64,000 bases of DNA. Source: Candidatus Rokuibacteriota bacterium. Lineage in GTDB: Bacteria > Methylomirabilota > Methylomirabilia > Rokubacteriales > CSP1-6. Every line of letters starts with the position of its first letter. Positions within the stretch are counted from its first letter, which is position 1. Where the stretch lies: NCBI GenBank assembly GCA_003220685.1, contig QHTE01000045.1, forward strand, positions 68,989-132,988, in the 5' to 3' direction. Made by a program: the position numbers and the translations under genes. Positions 40,080 to 49,425 of the stretch are shown here, piece after piece. The notes below the pieces were generated by a model that searched no databases, had not been told where the DNA came from, and saw nothing but the letters and a program-made list of their open reading frames with translations.

Positions 40080-41116
40080 GGAATCTCTCCTATCGGCGTC
40101 GTGACTGCCTTCGTCCATTTGTTGCCCCACCCGGGAAGACACGCCGACCAGCTACCCGCCCGGCCTCCGGCGCAGACGATCAGGATGTCGTCCGGGTTCT
40201 GGAAGAAATAGCGCCAGGTGGTCTCGTCGCCGGACATGGCCTCACCGGGCAAGCGGGCGGCCCCCTTCAGGTCGGCGACGCGACGGCGCGTGTGCTCGAT
40301 CAGGAAGCGCTGAACGTCCCGCCGCGCCCACCCGCTCTGGCGCAAGATTTCTGAGTGCTCCCCGGCCAGGACGACGAGCGCCTGGTTGAAGCCCTTCACG
40401 TTGGGAAGGCCGAGGTTGCAGAGCGCGTCGGCGAAGCACCTCAGGAGCGGCTCCGGTTCGGCGGCGAGCTGGTTGTAGACCTGGTAGAGGCTGTTCGAGG
40501 CGAACACGGTCACGGCGCTCTGCTCGGGGCGCAGCCCCCGCGCGACGTGGAACGGCTCCCAGGGCAGATCGTCGGCGCGCTCGGCGAAGCAGAACGAGTA
40601 CTTGCCCGGATTGCCGAGCGCGGCGCGATCGAGCAGCCCGGGCCGCGCTTGCATGACGTTCATCATCACCAGGCGCACGGCCCGGCCGATCGTCGCGTTG
40701 GGCCGCCACCCCTGCCCGAAGGCGTTGTTGCCCGAGTTCAGTCCGATGCGCCGCGCGACGGGACCGTTGACGATCAGCACCATCGCCGAGCCGCCCGTGC
40801 TGGACGCGGGTCCGTGATACGCGAAGTCGGGATGACAGAGCCCGCGGATCGCGGCGACCACCACCGGCATGTACTCCGGCCGGCAGCCCGCGAGGACCGC
40901 GTTGATCGCGACCTTCTCGGCGATCACCACGGTGTTCCGGCCTTCGATCTCGCCGAGAACCTCGTCGCGCCGCAGCGCGGCGCCGGCCAGCATCTCGGCC
41001 ACCGACTTCTCCGTCGGCGGCACGACGGGCAGGCCGTCGGTCCAGCCGCGCTCGAAGTAAGCCTCGATCAGGCTCGCGGGATCGGGCTCGGCGGTGGGTG
41101 ACACGCTCGGTATCAT
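40076..41116 (-). CDS. Conserved hypothetical protein upstream of UGSC selenoprotein
   Basis: A 346-residue soluble protein, first gene of the operon. ATG 41116 follows a GGGAGGCGGT ribosome-binding site. Notable segments are WTDGLPVVPPTEKSVAEMLAG, IEGRNTVVIAEKVAINAVLAGC, a Gly/Asn-rich block (STGGSAMVLIVNGPVARRIG and NSGNNAFGQGWRPNATIGRA) and a C-terminal DDILIVCAGGRAGSWSACLPGWG with two Cys. I do not recognise a characterised family. Gene order (4-bp overlap with the UGSC gene) points to a shared reaction. The two C-terminal Cys might interact with the selenol partner; that is speculation. Confidence 0.78.
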   Translation of the reverse strand: MIPSVSPTAEPDPASLIEAYFERGWTDGLPVVPPTEKSVAEMLAGAALRRDEVLGEIEGRNTVVIAEKVAINAVLAGCRPEYMPVVVAAIRGLCHPDFAYHGPASSTGGSAMVLIVNGPVARRIGLNSGNNAFGQGWRPNATIGRAVRLVMMNVMQARPGLLDRAALGNPGKYSFCFAERADDLPWEPFHVARGLRPEQSAVTVFASNSLYQVYNQLAAEPEPLLRCFADALCNLGLPNVKGFNQALVVLAGEHSEILRQSGWARRDVQRFLIEHTRRRVADLKGAARLPGEAMSGDETTWRYFFQNPDDILIVCAGGRAGSWSACLPGWGNKWTKAVTTPIGEIP

Positions 41117-41354
41117 ACCGCCTCCCGCGACCGGTTCGATGCCCGTCTGCGTATCGATCCCCGCGCATTGATCGAATCCGCCGTCCGTCGCGATCATGAC
41201 TTCATGACGCTGGACTACGCGGCAATCAAGACCCGACGCTGGACACGCCGGGCGCCTGGCGCCGGGCGCGACCGTTTCTCCGCTCTCCGCGCCCGGCCGG
41301 TTCATCGACATCGCGGAGCTGCTGCCGTCGGCGCGACTACACGCTGTCGCCGGT

Positions 41355-42911
41355 TCACCGCCGGCTTCGGCCCTTCCGCCGCTCGATCGCCGCACCCCAG
41401 CTCGCGAGGAACGCGTTGATGAACGCGTGCTCCTTCGCTGGATCGACCGCCAGTGGGGCCAGCGCCAGCGCGACCGCGAGAGCCGTGTGATATCCCTCCG
41501 AGCGAGACGCGGCGGCCCGACGATACGCCGGGTGCGCTTCGTTCACCCATACGGTCGAGTCGACCAGGCGCCCGAGCTCGGGATCGTCGGGGCGCGCCTC
41601 GAACCCGATGCCGAGTCCGTAACGCACCGGGCGACGCGTACGCCCATCGTCGACGATATGGGCCGACGCCGCGGACGCCCGCTCGGACGATGCGGGCGCC
41701 GTCTCGTGCGCGGCCGAGTCGATGCCTGTCGTCGGCGCCGGCGCGCCGGCAACGCTCGCTTCGGGCAGCGGGAGCGGGGCGCCGCTCGACCCCGGCCTTC
41801 CGATCGCTGGGCCGGCCGCCAGGCGACGCTGGCCGCCCGCGCGCTGCTCGACCAGTGGCGCGAGCAGCGGGAACTCGTCGGCCAGGTCCGCGAGCACCGC
41901 CTCGAGATCCCGTTCGATCGGGCGGGCGGCTCGACGGCGGGCGCGCTCGGCCGACTCGCCGACATCGCCCCAGAGACCGAGCTGATGCGCGACGGCCTCC
42001 TGGATCGCCTTGCGGTACGCGAGGTAGGTCGCGCCGCGCGCGCCGGCGCGGATAAAGTCCGCTTTGTTCAGGGTGAGGCTCTCGGCGAGCGCCGGCACCT
42101 CGATCAAGCCCGCGACACGATCGGCCCCCGCCGGCGCCAGCCCGAGCCAATCCCAGCCGCGCCGGATCACCTTGCCGAACGTGCTGATCGCGACGCCGCG
42201 GAGCGCCTCCGGTAGCGGCTCGGCCGCGCGCACGAGATAGCCGGCGGCCGCCGGGCGGCGCTTGCGCCCGACGCGAATCGAGAGCTGGGCAACCTCGGGC
42301 CCCTCCGCGCCCTGGGAATCGAGGGCCCGCCCGTTCAGCACGACCGCGACGCCACGTGGATACTGCTCGCGCAGAATCGTGGCGAGCGCCGGATCGAAGA
42401 GCGGCTGAAACGCTCTGCGCAACACGCTCTCGACGAACCCCGGATCGACCAGCGGCGAGAGCGCGGTCTCGGGCACGAGCCGGACGGCCGTCCCACGCGA
42501 GGGCACGCGGCCCTCCGGCACGATCCAGCGCCAGGGCGCCCGGTTGCGGGAGGCCAGCCGCCATGACGACGCCACGTGGTGTCTGCCACGTCGTGTCTCC
42601 GTGACCACTTCCGTGCAGACCAGGAGCGCGACTTTGATGCCGACGCCCGCGAAACCGATGCCGTCGCCACGCGTCTTGGCGCTGGCCGCGACGTCGTGGT
42701 AACGCGCCAGCTCGCGCCGCCGCATGCCGGCCCCGTCGTCCACGATCGTGAGCGCCGGCGCGGCCGGGTCGGTGGTGATGACGATCGTCGCGGCGCTCGA
42801 GTCGAGCGAGTTCGCGACGATCTCGGTGAGGATCGTCCCCTCGGTGGAGCCGGGGTACGCGTCGCGCAGGTCTTCCAGCAGGTGGAGCAGGTCGACCCGC
42901 GTCTCGCCCAC
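41355..42911 (-). CDS. GHKL-type ATPase (Hsp90/MORC/MutL-like fold)
   Basis: A 518-residue protein. The N-terminal Bergerat ATP-binding fold has the N box EIVANSLDSSA (Glu 30, Asn 34), G1 box VDDGAGM (Asp 58/59) and G2 region GDGIGFAGVGIKVALL (about 84-93), as in Hsp90, MORC and MutL rather than histidine kinases; no HisKA domain is present. A transducer-like middle (about 120-300: LREQYPRGVAVVLNGRALDS, TLNKADFIRAGARG) follows, then an Ala/Pro-rich linker and a short helical C-terminus. GTG 42911 is 13 bases after the cupin stop, so it belongs to the glnS-cupin operon. Role unknown; related stand-alone ATPases are found in chaperone and defence contexts. Confidence 0.72.
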   Translation of the reverse strand: MGETRVDLLHLLEDLRDAYPGSTEGTILTEIVANSLDSSAATIVITTDPAAPALTIVDDGAGMRRRELARYHDVAASAKTRGDGIGFAGVGIKVALLVCTEVVTETRRGRHHVASSWRLASRNRAPWRWIVPEGRVPSRGTAVRLVPETALSPLVDPGFVESVLRRAFQPLFDPALATILREQYPRGVAVVLNGRALDSQGAEGPEVAQLSIRVGRKRRPAAAGYLVRAAEPLPEALRGVAISTFGKVIRRGWDWLGLAPAGADRVAGLIEVPALAESLTLNKADFIRAGARGATYLAYRKAIQEAVAHQLGLWGDVGESAERARRRAARPIERDLEAVLADLADEFPLLAPLVEQRAGGQRRLAAGPAIGRPGSSGAPLPLPEASVAGAPAPTTGIDSAAHETAPASSERASAASAHIVDDGRTRRPVRYGLGIGFEARPDDPELGRLVDSTVWVNEAHPAYRRAAASRSEGYHTALAVALALAPLAVDPAKEHAFINAFLASWGAAIERRKGRSRR

Positions 42912-42924
42912 CGCCGGCCTCGGG

Positions 42925-43443
42925 TCAGCGCTGGGGCGCGGCCGGCAACGGGTGCGTGTAGGTCATCCCCGCCGCGCGCTCGACCTCGACCATGTCGTCC
43001 GGCCGCGCGAACGGCGTCGGCGCCGGTTCCCCCGGCGTGCGCGGGCGGCCGATCGCCTTGAAGAAGTTCTCGAGCCCCGCCGGCGACACCAGCCAGAGCA
43101 TCACGAGCTCCTCGTCCGTCTCGTTGATGATCTCGTGCTTGACGTCGCAGCCGAGGAAGCACGCGGTGCCCGGCACCAGCGGATGGCTCACGCCGTCAAC
43201 CACGACGCGGCCGCGCCCGCGGAAGCAGATCTGCAGCTCGATCTGATCGCCGTGCGAGTGCTCGCGCACGTGGCTTCCGGGCGCGATCGTCTGGTAGCCC
43301 ATCGCGACATCCCCGTACCGTGTGTTCGCGGGCGTGAGCTTGGGATCGGCGTGGCCGTTGGCCGGCACCGGCTGCCAGAAGGAATCGCCCTCGTTCGGCT
43401 GGATCACGGTCGCGCGGCGCCTCGCGGACTCGATTGAGTTCAT
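42925..43443 (-). CDS. Cupin-domain protein
   Basis: A 172-residue single-cupin protein. Motif 1 is GSHVREHSHGDQIELQICFRGRGRVVVDG (HxH and Glu ligands) and motif 2 PGTACFLGCDVKHEIINETDEEL (His ligand). Its extra C-terminal segment (LENFFKAIGRPRTPGEPAPTPFARPDDM) is common in a group of environmental cupins. These proteins are dioxygenases, isomerases or sugar-binding proteins. It lies 7 bp after glnS and 13 bp before the GHKL gene. Start ATG 43443. Function unassigned. Confidence 0.85.
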   Translation of the reverse strand: MNSIESARRRATVIQPNEGDSFWQPVPANGHADPKLTPANTRYGDVAMGYQTIAPGSHVREHSHGDQIELQICFRGRGRVVVDGVSHPLVPGTACFLGCDVKHEIINETDEELVMLWLVSPAGLENFFKAIGRPRTPGEPAPTPFARPDDMVEVERAAGMTYTHPLPAAPQR

Positions 43444-43450
43444 GGCTCTC

Positions 43451-45127
<1,677 letters not shown>

Positions 45128-45201
45128 CCCGTTGAGTGTAACGCATGCGGCGCGGCGATTCTCGGGGTCGCTCGACACCGGGCGGAGCGGCGTGCCGCAG
45201 G

Positions 45202-45558
45202 TCAGCAGCGCGAGTCGTCGTTGATCGCGAGGCCGAGCGTGCCCGTGGCGGGGTCATACTCAAAGTCGTTGCCCGGACACTGGAACCGCGGCGGCGAGGC
45301 GAGCAGGCCGACGACGGCGGCCTTGTCGGGCGGAAACTGGCCCTTCTCGGCCTGATAGCTCCGCACGAGCCCCTGCACCGACGTCAAGGTAGCCTGATCA
45401 GCGGCGAGCTTGGTGCGCGCGAGCGGACGGTCGTGCTGCAGCTTCTCGACCGTCGTGGCCGTCGAGGTGAAGTACTTCATCAGCAGGAATCCGGCGACCG
45501 CCACCACCGCCACCACGATGACGATCTCGATGTAGCCGAACCCTCGCGCTTTCACCAT
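45202..45558 (-). CDS. Type IV pilin-like / prepilin-type N-methylation protein
   Basis: A 118-residue protein with a class III signal: [28 protein letters not shown]. The leader ends in Gly, Phe is the residue that would be methylated and Glu occupies position 5, followed by the hydrophobic assembly helix. The globular part has two Cys (FQCPGNDF and DDSRC at the very end), which could form the C-terminal disulfide loop of a minor pilin or pseudopilin. ATG 45558. No other pilus or secretion genes are in the window, so it is an orphan that would use machinery encoded elsewhere. Confidence 0.82.
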   Translation of the reverse strand: MVKARGFGYIEIVIVVAVVAVAGFLLMKYFTSTATTVEKLQHDRPLARTKLAADQATLTSVQGLVRSYQAEKGQFPPDKAAVVGLLASPPRFQCPGNDFEYDPATGTLGLAINDDSRC

Positions 45559-45569
45559 GTGTCGTCGCG

Positions 45570-45650
45570 CCTAAGCTCGCCTCGGGCCCCAGCCCCCGGC
45601 TGGTCATGCGGCTTGCACTGCGGCCCCGCAACGGCCTGCAGCACGCCCGC
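45570..45650. repeat. Degenerate REP-like GC element
   Basis: AGCTCGCCTCGGGCCCCAGC and a later GCGGCCCCGCAACGGCCTGC resemble the arm and centre of the 7063-7251 palindromes, but pairing is poor. It lies between the divergent prepilin and HIT-like genes. Confidence 0.3.
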
Positions 45651-45772
45651 GAACGATCGTATCACCCGCGCCACGAGGCGCCGCGAAGATGTGCTCGTCC
45701 TGGCGGCCGTCGGCCTCCTGGTGGCGCCGTCCCAGATTCGCCAGGAGTGATCGGCGCCGGCGTCGGTTGCGG

Positions 45773-45778
45773 TAGGGT
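45773..45778 (+). promoter_or_regulatory. TAGGGT -10-like box near start codon
   Basis: TAGGGT ends seven bases before ATG 45786 with no separate Shine-Dalgarno, another possible leaderless start. Weaker than the TAGAAT/TATAAT examples. Confidence 0.3.
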
Positions 45779-45785
45779 ATGGAGC

Positions 45786-46118
45786 ATGAGCACGCCTCCC
45801 CCGGCCGGTCCCGAGCTCACCCGTCTCAAAGACTGCGACCTCTGCCGCGCCCTGAAGCTGACCCCGTGGTTTTTCGAGGACGACATCTGCTGGATCGCCG
45901 AGTGCGAGATCTGCGAGACGCCGATGGTGGTCTGGCGCTTCCACGGCACGACGCCGCCGGAGACGCACGTCGCGCACATGCGCGAGCGCCTGCGCGAGGT
46001 CGCCACCGCGCAGCTTGGCGAGTTCTGGGTGGACGGGCACATGCGCAACATCCCCGACCACTTCCACGCCCACGCGCGGCCCAAGGACGGCTTCTTCGGT
46101 CGCGACCGCAAGCGCTGA
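45786..46118 (+). CDS. Small HIT-like/zinc-binding hypothetical protein
   Basis: A 110-residue protein. An N-terminal CDLCRALKLTPWFFEDDICW and ECEICETPMVVWRFHG give two CxxC pairs that could bind zinc. The C-terminal IPDHFHAHARPKDGFFGR has an HxHxH-like run reminiscent of HIT-family hydrolases, but lacks the full HxHxHxx signature. The ATG at 45786 begins the conserved part. Other frame extensions upstream run through the palindromic spacer and are not credible. Probably a small metal-binding or nucleotide-binding protein; function not assigned. UdgX follows 33 bases later. Confidence 0.65.
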   Translation: MSTPPPAGPELTRLKDCDLCRALKLTPWFFEDDICWIAECEICETPMVVWRFHGTTPPETHVAHMRERLREVATAQLGEFWVDGHMRNIPDHFHAHARPKDGFFGRDRKR

Positions 46119-46151
46119 CGCCGCGAGTACCATGGATCTCAGGGGCGTGCG

Positions 46152-47111
46152 GTGAAGACGGTCGAGATCGAGCCGACGTTCGAGAGCTGGCAGGCGGCGG
46201 CGCGCGCGCTCCTGCGCGACGGCGTACCGCCGGCGGACGTACGCTGGCGCGAGGCGTCGAGCGTGGAACAGCCCCTGCTCCCCTCCGAGCCGTCGTCGGC
46301 CGGCGGCGCGAAGGTGCCGCGGCAGTTCCTGGACCTGGCGCGCCGGGCCGCCGCCGCGACCGATCCCTCGCGCTGGCAGATCCTCTACGACACGCTGTGG
46401 CGGCTCGTCCACGAGGATCGCGAGTTGTTGAAGAACGCGCGCGATCCGGGTGTCCGGCGCCTCCACGCGCTGCTGACACCGACCGCGGCCGAGCCGGAGA
46501 CCGCCGGGGCCGCGGCGTTCATTCCCTCCGGCGCCGGCCTCGCCGAGCTCAAGGCGGCGGCGGCGCGTTGCAAGGGCTGCGATCTCTACCGCCACGCGAC
46601 CCAGACCGTGTTCGGCCGCGGCTCGGCCGACGCGCGCATCGTGCTCGTCGGCGAGCAGCCGGGCGACCAGGAAGATCTCCAGGGCGCCCCGTTCGTCGGG
46701 CCGGCGGGCGAGGTGTTCGATCGGGCACTCGCCGAAGCGGGTCTGGCGCGCGAGAAGCTCTACGTCACCAACGCGGTCAAGCACTTCAAGTTCGAGCAGC
46801 GTGGCAAGCGCCGGATCCACCAGACGCCGCGAGCGAGCGAGCTCAACGCGTGCCGCCCGTGGCTCGAAGCCGAGCTGACCCTGCTCAAGCCGGAGGTGCT
46901 CGTCTGCCTGGGTGCCACCGCCGCTCGCGCGATCTTCGGCGACAAGTTCAGGATCACGAAGGACCGCGGCCGCTTCGCGCCGACGCGCTGGGCGCCGAAG
47001 ACGATCGCCACGTACCATCCCTCGGCGGTGCTACGAGGCGAGGACGACGCGCAGAAAGCGGAGCTCTACGGAATGCTCCTCGACGATCTCCGGAAGGTCG
47101 CGCGGGCGTAG
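46152..47111 (+). CDS. udgX: UdgX family uracil-DNA binding protein with N-terminal DUF4130-like region
   Basis: A 319-residue DNA-repair protein. Residues about 130-319 form a family-4-like uracil-DNA glycosylase with an FeS-cluster Cys set (CKGCDLY, later VLVCLG), GEQPGDQEDLQGAPFVGPAG and the UdgX-defining loop GKRRIHQTP, whose His (about residue 223) makes a covalent bond to the abasic site in characterised UdgX. YHPSAVLR is the last motif. Residues 1-115 (TFESWQAAARALLRDGVPPADVRWRE ... WQILYDTLWRLVHEDRELLKNARDPGVRRL) match a shortened DUF4130 domain, often fused to UdgX. Start GTG 46152. It excises or traps uracil in DNA. Confidence 0.88.
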   Translation: MKTVEIEPTFESWQAAARALLRDGVPPADVRWREASSVEQPLLPSEPSSAGGAKVPRQFLDLARRAAAATDPSRWQILYDTLWRLVHEDRELLKNARDPGVRRLHALLTPTAAEPETAGAAAFIPSGAGLAELKAAAARCKGCDLYRHATQTVFGRGSADARIVLVGEQPGDQEDLQGAPFVGPAGEVFDRALAEAGLAREKLYVTNAVKHFKFEQRGKRRIHQTPRASELNACRPWLEAELTLLKPEVLVCLGATAARAIFGDKFRITKDRGRFAPTRWAPKTIATYHPSAVLRGEDDAQKAELYGMLLDDLRKVARA

Positions 47112-47303
47112 CGGACGCCCGGGAGCGGCATAGGTCCGCCGCCCCCGAGCGCCGTCTAGACTAGCCGGCCCCGGAGCACCGACGGCACGCCACTCGAGCC
47201 CGGTGGTGTCTCCATAGTTGTCTCCAGCACGGTTAACACCCAGACCAGGAGGCGGCGCCTGTGCCTCCCGTCGGATCCAGTCAACCGCCGTGGGTGTGGT
47301 CTG

Positions 47304-47990
47304 TCAACGAGTCGAGACCGCCGTACCGAGAACCCGGCCGAGCCAGGCGGAGATGTCGCGGATCTCCTCGAGGCACACGGAATGCGGCATCGGATACTCG
47401 TGCCACTCCACGCGGTAGCCGAGCCCGGCGAGCGTCTCCCGCGCCCGCAACGCGCGCGCCATCGGGATCATCGGATCGTGGGTGCCGTGGGCCATGAAGA
47501 TCGGGACGTCGCGGTTGGCGGGCGCCGCGTCGGTGGCCAGCGTATCGGCCAGCGGCAACGAGCACGAGAGGGCCATGATGCCGGCCAGCCGCTCGCCGTG
47601 GCGCAGGCCCGCGTGCAAGGCCATCGCCCCGCCCTGCGAGAATCCGGCGAGTACGATCGCCGCCGGCGGAACGCCGCGCTCCTTCTCGCGCTGGATCAGC
47701 GCCTCGATCGACTTCTGGGAGGCGCGCACGCCGGCGGGATCCTCGCGTCGGCCGCCGCCGTCGTCGCGGATGTCGTACCAGGCGCGCATCACGGAGCCGC
47801 CGTTGATCGTCACCGACCGCATCGGGGCGTGCGGGAACACGAACCGGACGCCCGGGCGCGCGGGCAGACCGAGCGCGGGCACGATGTCCACGAAGTCGTG
47901 GCCGTCGGCGCCGAGCCCGTGCATCCAGATGATGCTGGCGGTCGGTGACGCGGTGGTCTCGATCTCGATCGCTTCGAGCAGGTCGGCCAC
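47304..47990 (-). CDS. Phospholipase/carboxylesterase family hydrolase
   Basis: A 228-residue alpha/beta hydrolase of the acyl-protein thioesterase/carboxylesterase type. The N-terminal SIIWMHGLGADGHDFVDIVPAL gives the oxyanion region. The nucleophile is in VLAGFSQGGAMALHAGL, the acid in FMAHGTHDPMIPMARA and the histidine in YPMPHSVCLEEIRDISAWL. It matches bacterial EstB-like carboxylesterases that split short acyl esters. GTG 47990. The phosphoesterase gene begins upstream on the same strand, 25 bases away at its stop, so both may be one transcript. Confidence 0.9.
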   Translation of the reverse strand: MADLLEAIEIETTASPTASIIWMHGLGADGHDFVDIVPALGLPARPGVRFVFPHAPMRSVTINGGSVMRAWYDIRDDGGGRREDPAGVRASQKSIEALIQREKERGVPPAAIVLAGFSQGGAMALHAGLRHGERLAGIMALSCSLPLADTLATDAAPANRDVPIFMAHGTHDPMIPMARALRARETLAGLGYRVEWHEYPMPHSVCLEEIRDISAWLGRVLGTAVSTR

Positions 47991-48015
47991 GGTCAGGCCC
48001 TCGGGTGTCGATCGC

Positions 48016-49407
48016 TCACGGCAAACCTACCGGCGCGCGGGGCGCCTGGGTGAAGTCGAAGGCCTCGAGCGGCGCCGCCGCCCTGCGATCACGCTCGGTC
48101 AGGGGCTCGAGCCCGAACCGCCACTCGATCAGCTTCAGCACGGAGGCGTGATCGTACTCGCGGCGGCCGATGAAGCCGCGCTTGGCGTAGGGCGACACGA
48201 TCAAGGCGGGCACGCGCGTCCCCAGGCCGAAGCGGTCCACGACCGGCGGCCTCACGTGATCGAACCAGCCGCCGCCCTCGTCGTAGGTGATCACGATGGC
48301 CGCTCGCGGCCAGTAACGGCTGGCCATCACCTCTCGCACCATCTCGGCGATCCAGCGGTCGCCCGCGCCGACCGTCGAGGACGCCGCGTGCGCGTTGTCC
48401 CGCGCGTGGGGCTTCACGAACGCGACCGACGGCAGGCCGCCCTCGCGCAGCGCCCGGGTGAAGCCCGACGCGTCGCGAATGTGGGCGAGCCCCTCGGGCG
48501 TCTCCATGATGCGCTTCACGTACTGGAACGGGTTGTGATGCGGCACGAGCCCTTGCTTCACCGCGTCGGCGCCGCCGCCCCAGCCGGTGGCATACCAGGC
48601 CCAGGTGATGCGAGCGGCGTCGAGCCGGTCCGCGATCGTCGGCGCGGTCTGCGGCGCGCGGAGGATCTCGGGCACTCGCTGTGGCGGATAGGGCGGGTCG
48701 AGGTTGTTGACGACCCAGCCGTCGGGATCGACCTCGCCGTCCTTCTCGACTCGACCCTCGGGCCCGACCCCCGCCGCGCGCTGCTCGGCCGGCGCCTCCG
48801 CGTACCGCGCGAGCCCCGCCGAGATCAGATAGAAGTGATTCGCGAACGAGCCGCCGTGGATGCCCTGGAACCAGTGATCGAGCAGCACGAACTCGTCGGC
48901 CAGCTTCCATTGCGTCGGGCTCGCATAGCGATCGAAATACCCCATCGTGGTGCCGCCGCTGGTCCCCTCGGCCACCCACTTGCCCATGGCAACGCCGTCG
49001 GCACCGGCGCCGTACTGCCGCTGCATGTGATAGAAGCGGTGGACCGGGTTGTTGGTCGGATCGAACGGCGCGAGGAACTTCTGCATCGCGAACGGCGCGT
49101 TGGGCAGATCGGCGGGCAAGCGCGGGTCGGGCTTGCCGTCGCGCCCGAGCGGAGCCGGCAAGGTCGCGTACGTCACGCCCTTCTCGTCGGCCTGCCGGCC
49201 GCGATAGCCCGCGAGCCCCTCGGCGCCCGGATAGGTGCCGAAGAGATGGTCGAACGCGCGGTTCTCGAGGAACAGCACGATGATGTGGTCGATCGGCGCG
49301 CGCTGACCGTCGACCGGCTCGCCGACACCGGAGCTTCCGCCGGCGCACGCGCTCAGGACGAGGCTCACCAACGCAGCGGTGACGAGCCCTGGACGACGAA
49401 CGCGCAT
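48016..49407 (-). CDS. Alkaline phosphatase/phospholipase C-like phosphoesterase lipoprotein
   Basis: A 463-residue exported phosphoesterase (PF04185). The N-terminus VRRPGLVTAALVSLVLSACAGG is a lipoprotein signal (LSAC), then IDHIIVLFLENRAFDHLFGTYPGAEG has the metal and nucleophile region (ENRAFDH). Later ligands are in AIVITYDEGGGWFDHVRPP and YDHASVLKLIEWRFG. Such enzymes hydrolyse phospholipids or phosphomonoesters in the periplasm. ATG 49407. Only 18 bases separate it from the divergent molybdoenzyme start codon, with a TAGAAT box on its strand five bases before ATG, so translation is probably leaderless. Confidence 0.85.
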   Translation of the reverse strand: MRVRRPGLVTAALVSLVLSACAGGSSGVGEPVDGQRAPIDHIIVLFLENRAFDHLFGTYPGAEGLAGYRGRQADEKGVTYATLPAPLGRDGKPDPRLPADLPNAPFAMQKFLAPFDPTNNPVHRFYHMQRQYGAGADGVAMGKWVAEGTSGGTTMGYFDRYASPTQWKLADEFVLLDHWFQGIHGGSFANHFYLISAGLARYAEAPAEQRAAGVGPEGRVEKDGEVDPDGWVVNNLDPPYPPQRVPEILRAPQTAPTIADRLDAARITWAWYATGWGGGADAVKQGLVPHHNPFQYVKRIMETPEGLAHIRDASGFTRALREGGLPSVAFVKPHARDNAHAASSTVGAGDRWIAEMVREVMASRYWPRAAIVITYDEGGGWFDHVRPPVVDRFGLGTRVPALIVSPYAKRGFIGRREYDHASVLKLIEWRFGLEPLTERDRRAAAPLEAFDFTQAPRAPVGLP

Positions 49408-49425
49408 GGAGTATTCTAACTGACC
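49408..49425. promoter_or_regulatory. 18-bp bidirectional promoter between divergent start codons
   Basis: GAGTATTCTAACTGACC contains TATTCT for the rightward gene (ends eight bases before ATG 49426) and, on the other strand, TAGAAT for the leftward gene (ends five bases before ATG 49407). The two -10 boxes share bases. Any -35 would lie inside the opposite gene. Confidence 0.55.

Noticed and set aside
41168..41419. Small plus-strand ORF between the GHKL gene and the 346-aa gene
   Set aside because: Arg-rich composition changing character halfway and overlapping the GHKL 3' end; no start signal. The 41117-41354 spacer otherwise shows only a GGCGCCTGGCGCC-type palindrome.
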